This document shows, in pieces, positions 32,563 to 41,669 of a stretch of DNA of 64,000 nt. Numbering within the stretch: position 1 is the stretch's first letter; each line of letters begins with the position of its first letter. The translations under genes and the position numbers were made by a program. The notes below the pieces were generated by a model, which worked only from the letters and a program-made list of their open reading frames with translations, made no database searches and was not told the DNA's origin. Origin of the DNA: Pectobacterium sp013449375. Its GTDB lineage: Bacteria; Pseudomonadota; Gammaproteobacteria; Enterobacterales; Enterobacteriaceae. Location of the stretch: assembly GCF_048593165.1 (NCBI RefSeq), contig NZ_CP184271.1. One strand, given 5' to 3'.

Positions 32563-33492
32563 TTACTGGTCGTCGATTTTTAAGATTTTTTCCTTCACTT
32601 TCCATTTTCCCCCCACCAACTCACGCGTGGTGGCGATCATCGCCCGTTTTTCTTCGGAGTAGGCTTCCGTGGTTTCGGCAATCAGGACAGGCTGATTATT
32701 AGCGAGCTGATAAGTAGACCAGTTATGCCAGCAGCAACCACTTTTGGTAAACGTCGTAATGGTCTTACTTTTCTCATCAATATCGAACAAACCCAGATAG
32801 TTGCTGGCCAAATCAGTCAGCGCGGAGTTCAACGTGAATTGCTGTTTTTCCACATCAAACAGGAACACATCGTAAGACGGCCCGCCGTAAGCGCCATTGT
32901 TGCCATTACGCACAATGACATCAGCATGGTGATCGAAGTTAGCGTCATCAATCACCAATCCACTGTTGTTATCACCGTAGACCTCAACCAGATTCGCCGT
33001 CACTTCGCCCTTCTTGTTCAGCTCAACGAACATGTTTTCCATCGTGATACGCTGGAACAGCTCACCGCGTCCTTTCTTAAAGATATCCAGCGTGCCGGGG
33101 CCTTCGCAGGTAGGGTAAGATTCATCCAGGTCACACGTCGCCACGCTGAGCACAAAGTCCCACTGTTTTGATGCTTTCGTAATCAGGGAGACATTTTCAC
33201 TGCCGGAAAGCGCCTGGATACGGGACACCATCTCATTTCCCAGACAAACGTCATCCTGACAGCGATCACGCTCGGCCAGCCACGCGCGCTGCTCCTGACG
33301 CGCCTGCGCGTTGTCCGTTTGTTTCACGTAACCCTGATAGGCCTTGTTTAATACCGCATCAAGCTGCTGTAGACGGCTACTGGCACAAATCATTTTCTCG
33401 CTGTCTGTGCTGGCTTTGCTGCAATCCATCGCCCAGGCGGACGAGGTAAAAAAGACCAGCAGGGATGAAACGGCCAGAGATAAATAACGCAT
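32563..33492 (-). CDS. exported LprI-domain (DUF1311) protein
   Basis: 309 residues with a Sec signal (MRYLSLAVSSLLVFFTSSAWA, residues 1-21). Mature N-terminus MDCSKASTDSEKMICASSRLQQLDAVLNKAYQGYV...RAWLAERDRCQDDVCLGNEM is the LprI/DUF1311 domain with its paired cysteines, found in lysozyme-inhibitor proteins. The C-terminal ~200 residues form a beta-rich XAC2610-like domain (DANFDHHADVIVRNGNNGAYGGPSYDVFLFD). AAGGAG precedes the ATG. Likely periplasmic; lysozyme inhibition is plausible from the domain but not shown. Confidence 0.83.
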   Translation of the reverse strand: MRYLSLAVSSLLVFFTSSAWAMDCSKASTDSEKMICASSRLQQLDAVLNKAYQGYVKQTDNAQARQEQRAWLAERDRCQDDVCLGNEMVSRIQALSGSENVSLITKASKQWDFVLSVATCDLDESYPTCEGPGTLDIFKKGRGELFQRITMENMFVELNKKGEVTANLVEVYGDNNSGLVIDDANFDHHADVIVRNGNNGAYGGPSYDVFLFDVEKQQFTLNSALTDLASNYLGLFDIDEKSKTITTFTKSGCCWHNWSTYQLANNQPVLIAETTEAYSEEKRAMIATTRELVGGKWKVKEKILKIDDQ

Positions 33493-33552
33493 GAGGTATC
33501 GCTCCTTGAATACAAATAAAACCGAATGTATTGATAAAATAACGTGATGTTT

Positions 33553-34641
33553 TTAGCCTTGCCCCATCTTTTTAAGAAAACGCTGCTGCTCAGCCCAAAT
33601 CGCCTTCAACGTCATGCATTGATAATCAATGCCGTAACGTGGGGCGACGTCCGCAATAATTTTCGATAGCGCGGGATAATGCCGATGATTCCAGTTGGGG
33701 AAAATATGGTGGGTCAGGTGCATATTGAGCTGCCCTAACCAATAGCCCAGCCAAGCGGGACGGGTAGACCAATCCACCGTGGTAGAAAAGGTGTGCTGAT
33801 AGCGACCATGCCGGAATAACCCATCTTCCGGTGCCTGATAGAACGTGCCTTTTGCCCAATGCGACCCGAGGATCAGGACGACAAAAATCAGCGACGACAG
33901 CATCTGGCTCAGCAGATACACCAGCAGCAGCGAGCCGACGCTAATGATGGTCGGCGACAACAGCCAGTAAGGAATTGCCAGCGCCAGCAAGGTATGCAGC
34001 GCTTTTGAAAGCAGGAAAACACCCCAGCCCTTCACGCCCTGAAGCGTCATATTGCGCGTCACCTGCGTTTTCCCCGCGCGATCGATCCAGTCAAAAAACC
34101 AGATGATGCAGGGGAAGGTCAGCGATGCCACCAGCGGCCAGTAATAGCGCTGGGCGCGCATAAAAAAGCGAAACCGATGGTAGGGCGATTGCCGCAAGAC
34201 GCCGTTCTCTTCGATGTCCAAATCGTAGTGCTGCACATTCACGTGTGCATGATGGAAAATCACATGCCTCACTCGCCAGCAGCCGGAATCCATACCAAGC
34301 GGAATACTCACCACAATATTGAGCAGGCGATTCGCCCACGGTTGCCGGAAAAAGACGTTATGCGAGGCATCATGCACCACATTCACCGCCAAAAACATGG
34401 CGGTAAAAATAAAGCCAAAATAGCAGCCCGCAAAAGCCCATAGCGTCGTCTGCCGGAGGCTGAAGCCATAAAACGTCAGACACAGCGCCACCAGAAACAG
34501 CATCTTGCCGATAAATCCGGCGTTGGCAAAGCGGTGGTCGCCCGTTTCCGCCAGATAGTCATTCGCCGCCTTCATCAACGCCCGATGCAACGCCAGATCG
34601 CGGCTTTGTTCATAGCGGAGCGGCTTCAGCGGTGCGGGCAT
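33553..34641 (-). CDS. membrane fatty acid desaturase
   Basis: 362 residues, with four or so membrane segments. The three di-iron histidine boxes are visible: HDASHN in VNVVHDASHNVFF, HHAHVN following RHVIF, and HLTHHIFPNWNHRHY near the C-terminus. This is the FA_desaturase type acting on acyl lipids, usually inserting a double bond. ATG 34641 shares one base with the upstream stop (TGATG). Last gene of a seven-gene operon (40549 to 33553). Confidence 0.9.
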   Translation of the reverse strand: MPAPLKPLRYEQSRDLALHRALMKAANDYLAETGDHRFANAGFIGKMLFLVALCLTFYGFSLRQTTLWAFAGCYFGFIFTAMFLAVNVVHDASHNVFFRQPWANRLLNIVVSIPLGMDSGCWRVRHVIFHHAHVNVQHYDLDIEENGVLRQSPYHRFRFFMRAQRYYWPLVASLTFPCIIWFFDWIDRAGKTQVTRNMTLQGVKGWGVFLLSKALHTLLALAIPYWLLSPTIISVGSLLLVYLLSQMLSSLIFVVLILGSHWAKGTFYQAPEDGLFRHGRYQHTFSTTVDWSTRPAWLGYWLGQLNMHLTHHIFPNWNHRHYPALSKIIADVAPRYGIDYQCMTLKAIWAEQQRFLKKMGQG

Positions 34642-35771
34642 CACATATCCTCAGGGGTCGGAGGTATGGATACGGTACGTCGACCCCAGCCGGCTGCCAT
34701 CGCCAGCCCGTGCAGCGCCAGCATCAGCATCGCAATCTTCCAGTAAAGTGCTTCCCAGCCCAGATAGACAAGAAACACCGCAGGGAACAGCAGCACCACC
34801 GCTAGCCAAACATAAATCCCCCAGCGTCTTCCTTCGGAAATCCCACCCAGCGCAACCGCACCTGCCACCAGCAATAGGAAGAGCACCGCCTGCGACAGGA
34901 TCTCGGAATCATAGCCGTAGCCATACAGGTAGACATAACCCACCACCAGCGCAAACAGCAGCATCGCTCCGGTAAGCAACGCCACTGGCGTACAGTGAAA
35001 CGCAGCCTGACGTGTACGGCGCACCGACAGTTTCAGATATTGCATAAAAGGCAGATTACTGGCCCAAAAAGGATTGTTCGATGGCCTGTCTTTGCCTGCG
35101 CCGTAGCGAAAAGGCGTGTCAGGCAGTTGCGGGCAAAAGCTGCCGAACAGTTTGTCCCAAAAAATGAAGGTGCCGCCGAAGTTCTTATCAGCGTATGCAC
35201 GATCGTTCACGTGGTGGACGCGATGGTGTGCTGGCGTCACCAGCACCTTTTCCAGCCAGCCCAGTTTGGGTGTCATGGCGTTATGGTTAAAGAGCTGAAC
35301 GCTGTAATGCAGGATGGAGACGGTGATAAACACGTACAGCGGCACACCAAGCAGCGCCAGAATCAGGAAGAACGGAATAGAGGTCAGCGAGGAATACCAG
35401 GAGTTACGCACGCCCAGCGACAAATTGAAATGTTCGCCCTGATGGTGCACCACATGCACCGCCCACAGCACGCCAAAGGTATGGTGTAGGCGATGTAGCC
35501 AATAAAAGCCGAAATCCCAGGCGAGTAGCGCGAACAGCCACATCAGCACCGGCGGCCAGGTGTCCACCCAGCCCAAACTGAAATGCGCCGCGACATAGCC
35601 ATAGCAAAAAATTTCCACGCTGCGAAACAGCCACAGCATGATATGCCCTGAGTTCAGGTTGAACACCACGTCATGCCAGTTCACTTTCTCGCGCTGCATC
35701 CACTGTAGAACCAGAGCTTCACCAATCACCACCACTAGCATGAAGACAATGGGTAAGGCCAAATCGATCAT
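34641..35771 (-). CDS. sterol desaturase/fatty acid hydroxylase family protein
   Basis: 376 residues. Several membrane segments; di-iron histidine motifs HRLHHTFGVLWAVHVVHHQGEHFN and PAHHRVHHVNDRAYADKNFGGTFIFWDKLFG place it in the ERG3/FA_hydroxylase superfamily (C-5 sterol desaturase, alkane/fatty-acyl hydroxylases). A C-terminal half of ~130 residues has four additional predicted membrane helices, as in the TMEM195-like bacterial forms. It starts 4 bp after the PAP2 gene stop. The substrate is likely the lipid made by the operon. Confidence 0.9.
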   Translation of the reverse strand: MIDLALPIVFMLVVVIGEALVLQWMQREKVNWHDVVFNLNSGHIMLWLFRSVEIFCYGYVAAHFSLGWVDTWPPVLMWLFALLAWDFGFYWLHRLHHTFGVLWAVHVVHHQGEHFNLSLGVRNSWYSSLTSIPFFLILALLGVPLYVFITVSILHYSVQLFNHNAMTPKLGWLEKVLVTPAHHRVHHVNDRAYADKNFGGTFIFWDKLFGSFCPQLPDTPFRYGAGKDRPSNNPFWASNLPFMQYLKLSVRRTRQAAFHCTPVALLTGAMLLFALVVGYVYLYGYGYDSEILSQAVLFLLLVAGAVALGGISEGRRWGIYVWLAVVLLFPAVFLVYLGWEALYWKIAMLMLALHGLAMAAGWGRRTVSIPPTPEDM

Positions 35772-35775
35772 GATG

Positions 35776-36432
35776 TCATTCCTGCTGGCGCTTATCGTTA
35801 GGCAGCGGATCCGCTGTGGAAATGGCCTTCACCGCTTCTCGGCTACGCAGAAACATCCACCCGGCGATCCCTGCCAGCATACCACCCGTCACCAGATCGA
35901 TGAACAAATGTCGGCGCAATTGCAGGATAGAAAGGGCAATCGCCGCCCCCCACAGCAGGTACAAGCCGGTTTTCACCTTCTGCTGGCTATCGCGCATCGC
36001 CCACACCGCCAGCACCGTTAGCGCAATATGCAGCGACGGCAGGCAATTCTGTGGCGAGTCGATAAGCAGCAAAAGCTGTAGCACACGCGTTGAGAGATCG
36101 TCCCCGACAACCTGCGGATACACCATCGTGGTCGGGAAAATCAGGTACACCGCGCCTGCAATCAAGGCGGTGAGCTGCGTTGCTCGGCGTAACCCCGCCA
36201 AACGTGCGATCGGGCAGGATAAATAGGACAGCGGCACGATGATGAAAAAGGAGAGATATAGCCAGATAGCCGAGGCACTAAAAGGAATCCACTCATCAAC
36301 AAATGACGTCGGCAGCACCGTTCCCTGCCCCTGAAACTGTGCGCTCAATTGATACACCACGCCGACCGTTCCCCAGCCGAAGAGCAGCGCTTTCAGCCGT
36401 AATAACGTCGCGGCTTGAGGAAATCGCCTCAT
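35776..36432 (-). CDS. PAP2-family membrane phosphatase / phosphotransferase
   Basis: 218 residues with about six membrane segments. PAP2 motifs: CLPSLHIALTVLAVW (the SxH motif) and RRHLFIDLVTGGMLAG (R...H...D), as in the PAP2_3 / inositolphosphorylceramide-synthase-like group. It would remove a phosphate or swap a phospho-headgroup on a lipid at the membrane. It overlaps the ligase gene by 4 bp (ATGA), so translation is coupled. Confidence 0.85.
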   Translation of the reverse strand: MRRFPQAATLLRLKALLFGWGTVGVVYQLSAQFQGQGTVLPTSFVDEWIPFSASAIWLYLSFFIIVPLSYLSCPIARLAGLRRATQLTALIAGAVYLIFPTTMVYPQVVGDDLSTRVLQLLLLIDSPQNCLPSLHIALTVLAVWAMRDSQQKVKTGLYLLWGAAIALSILQLRRHLFIDLVTGGMLAGIAGWMFLRSREAVKAISTADPLPNDKRQQE

Positions 36433-37715
36433 GCTCTCTCCTTCAGGCGGCTAATCCGTCTGCGCTTCTGCGTAAACTCTGGCGCAATCTCACCGGCGCT
36501 TAACTGCCACCGTAGCCGCGATGCGTCAATGCCTTGCAACGCAAACTGCTGCGAGAGACTATCCCGACAGGCCTCCAGCTCCGGCAGGCTGCACGCGGCG
36601 GATAAATGCAGCGTCGCGTCGCCCTGCTGCACCAGCCGATAGTCGGCATGCAGCGGCAGCGCATTGGCGATAATCCGGCTACAGAGATCGGCAAACACGG
36701 TCTGAGGCTCACCGTTGCTGTTCGGCAGTCGCAGGCTGTCATCGCTGCGCCCTTCGATGCGGGCAATCGCCATCGTCACTCGACCACACGCACAGGGCGT
36801 TTGTTGCTTCACCAACACATCGTCCAGCCGATAACGCACAATCGGCTGGGTGCTGCGGGTGAAATCGGTAATGATGGGCGTAAAGCGCTCCTCATCCAGC
36901 CACTGCGGTTCGATGTGAATAAACTCTTCGTTGAGATGCAACGTACCGTGCTCGCAGGTCGAGGCCAGAAAGCCTTCCGTCGCCTGATACACTTCCCCGA
37001 TCTGCCCGAAAACCTGCTGGAGCAATTGTTTATCCTGCGGTTCCAGCACCTCGGCCACGGAAATCACCTTTTTGACCGACAGGCGCAGCTCACCGCGCTG
37101 TACCGCCAGCGCCAGTTCGCGCAGCACCTGTGCGGGTGCGACGATAATTGACGGCGACCACGCTTCCAGCCGCGTAACATGCTCGGAAAATGGCGCAAAC
37201 AGATCGTAAAACGACAGGCTGAGCCAGCGGTTATCCACGCTGTGATATAGGTTGTTATCCGCCCGCAGGAACAGCGCTACCCGCTCACCGGCACGTAAGC
37301 CGTTCGGCAGCATTTTCGCCAACATGCCCCCCGCCCACACCTGCTGTTCACGCGGGCTGACGACAAACAGACCACGCTGGCCAGACGTACCGGACGACAG
37401 CCCGACGCTGAACCCATTCACATTCGGCGTGAAATCACGATCCGCTTCGCTGCGGCGCGCGCAGGCAAGCAGGTCATCCTTCTTAAGCTCCGCGGTGTTC
37501 ATCCGATCGAATTCGGCCATCATCACGGCTTTATCCATCATCGGCCAGGATGTCATGGGGAGCGAGCAGTAAGGCCGAAAATAGGGACTGCGCGCCAGCA
37601 CCCGTCGAGCAAAGCGAGCAAGCTGGCGCTGTTGATGGCGCTCAAGCGCCTGACGGGTAGCAAAGGTGAGGCGTCTGGCACGGAAATAGTGCCAGATCGT
37701 CATCAGCGGAATCAT
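36429..37715 (-). CDS. PaaK-like AMP-forming ligase (coenzyme F390 synthetase-related)
   Basis: 428 residues. Adenylate-forming core GFSVGLSSGTSGQRGLFVVSPREQQ (residues ~106-130), EGFLASTCEHGTLHLNEEFIHIEP, and VRYRLDDVLVKQQTPCACG, with a CxCG metal site, the pattern of phenylacetate-CoA ligase and F390 synthetase-related proteins. It should activate a carboxylic acid as acyl-AMP/thioester. Not the long OleC type. It overlaps the metallo-beta-lactamase gene and the PAP2 gene, each by 4 bp. Confidence 0.85.
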   Translation of the reverse strand: MIPLMTIWHYFRARRLTFATRQALERHQQRQLARFARRVLARSPYFRPYCSLPMTSWPMMDKAVMMAEFDRMNTAELKKDDLLACARRSEADRDFTPNVNGFSVGLSSGTSGQRGLFVVSPREQQVWAGGMLAKMLPNGLRAGERVALFLRADNNLYHSVDNRWLSLSFYDLFAPFSEHVTRLEAWSPSIIVAPAQVLRELALAVQRGELRLSVKKVISVAEVLEPQDKQLLQQVFGQIGEVYQATEGFLASTCEHGTLHLNEEFIHIEPQWLDEERFTPIITDFTRSTQPIVRYRLDDVLVKQQTPCACGRVTMAIARIEGRSDDSLRLPNSNGEPQTVFADLCSRIIANALPLHADYRLVQQGDATLHLSAACSLPELEACRDSLSQQFALQGIDASRLRWQLSAGEIAPEFTQKRRRISRLKERA

Positions 37716-38518
37716 AGATCACCCTCATGACACAGCCGAATCTCGACCTGCCCGTTCAGGTGCAACTGGTGCAGCTGGTCCAGCGTGTGGTAATAGGCTT
37801 GTGGATCGTCCATCACCAGATTCGCCAACCGCGACGGCCCGCGACCTTCGCGATAGCTGTGCGGCGACCAAGCGGCATCGCTTGCCAGCAACACCCAGCC
37901 GTTTTCCGTCAGCACAAATGCGCCGAGGTGTCCGGCGGCATGACCGGGCAGCGACACCAGCACGATCGCTTTATCGCTACCCGGCAGCGCATAGCCTTGT
38001 GTAAACGGCGCCAGCTCGGCAGGCAGATCGGTAAGCGGGAAGTTTTCGACAAACTGAAGCGCCTGCTCAAAATGCTCAGGGATCAGCGCGGGCACAAACG
38101 CCCGTTTCAGGGCCGCGAAACCGCGCAGATTCCGCGTCTGCTGCCATCCCAGCGCCGAACAAATAAACGGCACATCGGGGAAATCCCGCAGCCCTGCAAT
38201 ATGGTCGCCGTGAAAATGGGAAATAATCAGGCCATCGATGTCCGCAGGTTGAATACCCTGGCTGTGTAGCTGGTGAATCAGCGCGTCTTTCGTCTCAAAA
38301 TGCACCGGCGTCATCCTGCGGTACAGTTGAAACAGGCCGGATCGCGTGGCATCGGTAAAATGCTGCGCATAGCCGGTGTCCCACAGCCAGCGCTTGCCCT
38401 GACTTTCCAGCATCCAGACGCGTGCCGGAAAACGGCATACTTTCCACCCTGCGCCACGCAGCGCCATACAACCCGGATGCAGGCAGTACCCGACTTCAAA
38501 CGTTGAAATCTTAGCCAT
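37712..38518 (-). CDS. metallo-beta-lactamase fold hydrolase
   Basis: 268 residues. Metal-binding SHFHGDHIAGLRDFPD (HxHxDH), a later GHAAGHLGAFV (His), LLASDAAWSP (Asp) and a terminal LCHEGD (His). Overall similar to the lactonase branch of the superfamily. Start at 38518 overlaps the SDR gene stop by 8 bp (ATGGCTAA). In the operon context it may hydrolyse a thioester or lactone intermediate; in this organism a role on acyl-homoserine lactones should not be assumed. Confidence 0.87.
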   Translation of the reverse strand: MAKISTFEVGYCLHPGCMALRGAGWKVCRFPARVWMLESQGKRWLWDTGYAQHFTDATRSGLFQLYRRMTPVHFETKDALIHQLHSQGIQPADIDGLIISHFHGDHIAGLRDFPDVPFICSALGWQQTRNLRGFAALKRAFVPALIPEHFEQALQFVENFPLTDLPAELAPFTQGYALPGSDKAIVLVSLPGHAAGHLGAFVLTENGWVLLASDAAWSPHSYREGRGPSRLANLVMDDPQAYYHTLDQLHQLHLNGQVEIRLCHEGDL

Positions 38519-39539
38519 GTCGGTCCGTGCTCCGCTGCGCAAAATGTGTTTTGAACCAGCTACCGGTTAACGCGATGCCCTGTTGGAGGGAAAAACGCGG
38601 CTGATAGCCCAGCTCTTGCTGCGCTTTTTCCGCGCTGAGCGTCATATCAAAATTCACCGCCCCCGCGCTGTAGCGCGTTAGCAGCGGCTCTTTCCGACTA
38701 AACCACGAGAACAGCTCCATGCCACCCGCCACCGCATGCAGCAATGGATACGGCACGGCCTTAACGCGATAATGCATCCCCAATTGGCCGACCAGCAGTT
38801 GCTCAAGCATATCCGCAAGGCGGGCTGGTTCATGATTGGTGATGTTGTACGCCGAACCAGAAACCAGCCCCGGGCGCTGGCTGGCAAGTGCCATCGCCTC
38901 CACCACATTGCCGACAAACGTGAGATCCAGCAACGCGCTCCCCCCGCGCGGGAGTCGCAGTACGCCGCCACCCACCGCGATCTGTTCCAGCACTCGCGGC
39001 AGAATCACGCGATCATGCGGGCCAAACAGGCCGCGCGGACGCAGAATCACGTAGGTCGTTTGCGGGTAGCGCGACGTCAGCGCCTGAAGCCGTTCTTCCG
39101 CCAGAAATTTGGTCTGCGCATAGTGATTGGCAAAACGCACCGCGCGGTAGCTTTCATCAATATTCCGGTGGTGTTGATAATCAAAATAAATCGCAGGCGT
39201 GGAGATGTGCACAAAGCGCGGGATCCCCAACTGGCCGGCGGCCTCTGCCAGCCGTGCCGTTACCTCAGTATTGTTCTGATAAAAATCAGTATATTGACCC
39301 CACGGTGAGGATTTCGCGGCACAGTGCCAAACGACATCACTGCCGGTCATCAATAATCGATACTGCTCGACCGAGGTTTCGACCAAATCAATACCAATGA
39401 ACTGCGCGCCGAGTGCTTCAAGCTGTTGGCCTACCGTGCGATCGCGTCCACAGGCCAGCACCTGATGCCCAGCCTGAAGCAGCCATTCCACCGCGTTACG
39501 CCCCAGCCCGCTGGTCGCGCCCGTGACGAAGACTCTCAT
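38511..39539 (-). CDS. NAD(P)-dependent SDR, 3-beta-HSD/OleD-like
   Basis: 342-residue extended short-chain dehydrogenase. Rossmann motif VTGATSGLGRNAVEWLL (GxxGxxG), VVWHCAAKSSPWGQY, FVHISTPAIYFD, catalytic NHYAQTKFLAE (YxxxK), and VILRPRGLFGPHD. Resembles 3-beta-hydroxysteroid dehydrogenase and OleD, the 2-alkyl-3-ketoacid reductase of olefin synthesis. Its position right after a ketosynthase III gene (4-bp overlap) makes reduction of a beta-keto acyl condensation product the most economical reading. Confidence 0.88.
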   Translation of the reverse strand: MRVFVTGATSGLGRNAVEWLLQAGHQVLACGRDRTVGQQLEALGAQFIGIDLVETSVEQYRLLMTGSDVVWHCAAKSSPWGQYTDFYQNNTEVTARLAEAAGQLGIPRFVHISTPAIYFDYQHHRNIDESYRAVRFANHYAQTKFLAEERLQALTSRYPQTTYVILRPRGLFGPHDRVILPRVLEQIAVGGGVLRLPRGGSALLDLTFVGNVVEAMALASQRPGLVSGSAYNITNHEPARLADMLEQLLVGQLGMHYRVKAVPYPLLHAVAGGMELFSWFSRKEPLLTRYSAGAVNFDMTLSAEKAQQELGYQPRFSLQQGIALTGSWFKTHFAQRSTDRHG

Positions 39540-40549
39540 GGAATCAGTACCATGCCGCCCAGCGTTAGCCCTGCGGCCGTACCGACTAGCATCGCCGGTT
39601 CCTCTTCTGGCAGACGTTGCGTCACGATAGCATGATGCAGCGCCGTCGGAATCGACGCCGCCACCTGATTACCGTGGTAGCGATAAATATCAATCAGCTT
39701 TTCCGTCGGGATCGCTAGCCGCTTCCGCATGTGTTCCAGCGACAGGTGGCTGGCCTGATGCGGAACCACCGCCGCGATCTGATCCAGTGAATAACCGCTG
39801 GCCTCCAGCAACCGTTGCAGATAGCCCTCGATCAGGGCAGAAGCCTGCCTGAATAGCCGTTTTCCCTGCATATGGAACAGAAAGTCATGCAGTTCCATCC
39901 CCGCTCTCGGGTTACGCAAGGTGCCGCCTGCGCGGATCTGACACAGTTCATTGCCCTTCGGGTAGGTTTCCAGCAGACACGCCGCAATACCGCTGCGCCC
40001 ATCACCGCGTTCGACAATCGCGCACGCCGCACCATCACCAAAAATCAGCGACGATTCTTCGTCATCCCAATCAATACCGCGCGAAGCCAGTTCGGTAGAG
40101 ACGATGGCAATGCGTCGATAGGCACCGGTATTTAACAGCCCGGCCGCCACCTGAAGCGCGGAAATAAAGCTAACGCAGCTGCTGTTAATATCAAAACAGG
40201 CCGTCCCTTTTGGCAGGGACGATGCTTTTAATACATGACTGGCGCTATAAGGCAGCGCCTGAATCGGAATCGCGGAAGCAAATAGCAGCAGATCGATGGA
40301 CGCTGGCGGAATAACACCCCGCGTCAGCGCGTCATTTAATGCCGCGACACCGAGTTCGGCCTGACTGGCATGATTGTCCGCATGGTGGCGATAAATAATG
40401 CCTGAACGGCTTTCGACATAACCGGCAGGCTTATTGAGCCGCACATCTAATTCAGCCGATGTCACCCGCTGCGCAGGGAGCGCGCTGCCGGTAGCAATAA
40501 TCTTTAGCGGAACCCATCTCTGAGTGAATGCATGATGTTGAGTATTCAA
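39536..40549 (-). CDS. 3-oxoacyl-ACP synthase III family condensing enzyme
   Basis: About 337 residues from a TTG at 40549; no ATG is available and AAAGGA lies 6 nt before it (another TTG at 40591 gives 351 residues). The thiolase-fold triad is intact: Cys in DINSSCVSFISAL, His in VVPHQASHLSL, Asn in YHGNQVAASIPTAL. GSALPAQRVTSAELD at the N-terminus and the overall order match FabH/OleA-type enzymes that condense two acyl thioesters. First gene of the seven-gene overlapping operon; it commits acyl groups to the pathway. Confidence 0.88.
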   Translation of the reverse strand: MNTQHHAFTQRWVPLKIIATGSALPAQRVTSAELDVRLNKPAGYVESRSGIIYRHHADNHASQAELGVAALNDALTRGVIPPASIDLLLFASAIPIQALPYSASHVLKASSLPKGTACFDINSSCVSFISALQVAAGLLNTGAYRRIAIVSTELASRGIDWDDEESSLIFGDGAACAIVERGDGRSGIAACLLETYPKGNELCQIRAGGTLRNPRAGMELHDFLFHMQGKRLFRQASALIEGYLQRLLEASGYSLDQIAAVVPHQASHLSLEHMRKRLAIPTEKLIDIYRYHGNQVAASIPTALHHAIVTQRLPEEEPAMLVGTAAGLTLGGMVLIP

Positions 40550-40765
40550 TATCAATCCTTTCCAGAGTCTTATCGTTTTACCGGCGAACAATATCCTTAT
40601 AAATAATGAGATTATCGTGCGCGGTATTTATTCATTCTGTTGCTAAGAATAACGAAATCACCACGAATTGAAATCGTAAGCTGTGCGGTAGCACTGTTCC
40701 ATCCCGATATTTTTTCGCTATTCTCTGTGCATTTGCGATGCTTAACTAAGCCAGAAGTTATACTT

Positions 40766-41107
40766 ATGTCATTGTTTATTAAATCTGTTATTGGCGCGTT
40801 GATCGTATTGCTCATCAGCGTCCTAGCGAAAAGCCGAAACTATTATATTGCTGGGTTGGTGCCGCTATTTCCCACATTCGCGCTGATTGCCCATTATATC
40901 GTTGGCACCGAACGTGGACTGGAGGCGCTACGCGCCACCATCCTGTTTGGCATTTGGTCCGTTATTCCTTATCTGGTTTATCTCATTTCACTTTATTACT
41001 TTACCGCGTGGATGAAATTGCCACAGGCGCTGCTCGCCGCAGTCGTGTGCTGGAGTGTGTCAGCGGCAGTGCTGATTAAGATCTGGACGTGGTATCAGGG
41101 GAATTAG
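40766..41107 (+). CDS. glpM: GlpM family inner-membrane protein (YdgC-like)
   Basis: 113 residues with four membrane segments (roughly 4-20, 25-45, 55-80, 85-108): MSLFIKSVIGALIVLLISVLAK, NYYIAGLVPLFPTFALIAHYIVGTERG, FGIWSVIPYLVYLISLYYF. These match the GlpM/YdgC family, associated with alginate production in Pseudomonas. Start at ATG 40766 fits the family length. Divergent from the lipid operon; the 216 bp between them should hold both promoters. Confidence 0.88.
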   Translation: MSLFIKSVIGALIVLLISVLAKSRNYYIAGLVPLFPTFALIAHYIVGTERGLEALRATILFGIWSVIPYLVYLISLYYFTAWMKLPQALLAAVVCWSVSAAVLIKIWTWYQGN

Positions 41108-41121
41108 GGTAACGAGGTGTT

Positions 41122-41146
41122 GGCAGAAGGGATGGGGCCCTCTGCC
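41122..41146. terminator. stem-loop between convergent genes
   Basis: GGCAGAAGGG (41122-41131) pairs with CCCTCTGCC (41138-41146) with one bulge. It lies between the ends of glpM and the rhodanese gene and may serve both. Confidence 0.55.
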
Positions 41147-41160
41147 ATAGACAGGGGATA

Positions 41161-41550
41161 TCAGGCGAAGGCAAAGCCCTCATCTTCCCACCCCGTGATT
41201 CCCCCTATCATAATTTTTACTGGCCGACCTAATTGCGCCAGCTTTAAGGCCGCCTGATCTGCGCCATTGCAATGTGGTCCCGCGCAATAGACGACAAACC
41301 GCGTGTCATCAGGCCACTCGGCCATACGCTCAGGTGTGATTTCACGGTGCGGCAGATGAATCGCCCCCGGTATATGGCGCGCGCTAAAATGCTTCGGCGA
41401 TCCCACCACATGCAGTAACACAAAGTCCTGCTGAGTGTCAGAGAGCGAGCCCGCCACATCCGCACAGTCTGTTTCAACGGACAGACGACGTGAAAAATGG
41501 GATTGGGCGATATCAGAAGCAGCAAAGGGATAGTCAGTCACGTAACTCAT
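41161..41550 (-). CDS. rhodanese-like sulfurtransferase
   Basis: 129-residue single-domain rhodanese. VLLHVVGSPKHFSARHIPGAIHLPHREIT gives the substrate-side motif, and VVYCAGPHCNGADQAA holds the catalytic Cys loop. A second Cys lies in the same loop. Divergent from the FtrA-type regulator, an arrangement I recall as common (ftrA next to a rhodanese). Probably regulated by FtrA through the palindrome at 41612. Confidence 0.9.
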   Translation of the reverse strand: MSYVTDYPFAASDIAQSHFSRRLSVETDCADVAGSLSDTQQDFVLLHVVGSPKHFSARHIPGAIHLPHREITPERMAEWPDDTRFVVYCAGPHCNGADQAALKLAQLGRPVKIMIGGITGWEDEGFAFA

Positions 41551-41611
41551 CGATTTTTCTCACTGATTGGAATGAGACTCGACTATAAAACGGATAAAGA
41601 AAGGCTGGCAG

Positions 41612-41627
41612 ATGGCATTATTGCCAT
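41612..41627. promoter_or_regulatory. palindrome in the rhodanese/ftrA divergent promoter
   Basis: ATGGCA-TTAT-TGCCAT, a perfect 6-bp inverted repeat, 62 bp before the rhodanese start and 43 bp before ftrA. TGGCA half-sites are typical of AraC-family operators. Assigned by position. Confidence 0.5.
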
Positions 41628-41669
41628 ATATCGTCAATATCATGACAAGTTATTGAGGTGAGGAAATCG

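Noticed and set aside
37712..38518. Acyl-homoserine lactonase in a quorum-sensing strain
   Set aside because: The HxHxDH motif is common to the whole superfamily, and the gene is embedded in the lipid operon, so a lactonase call would be over-reading.
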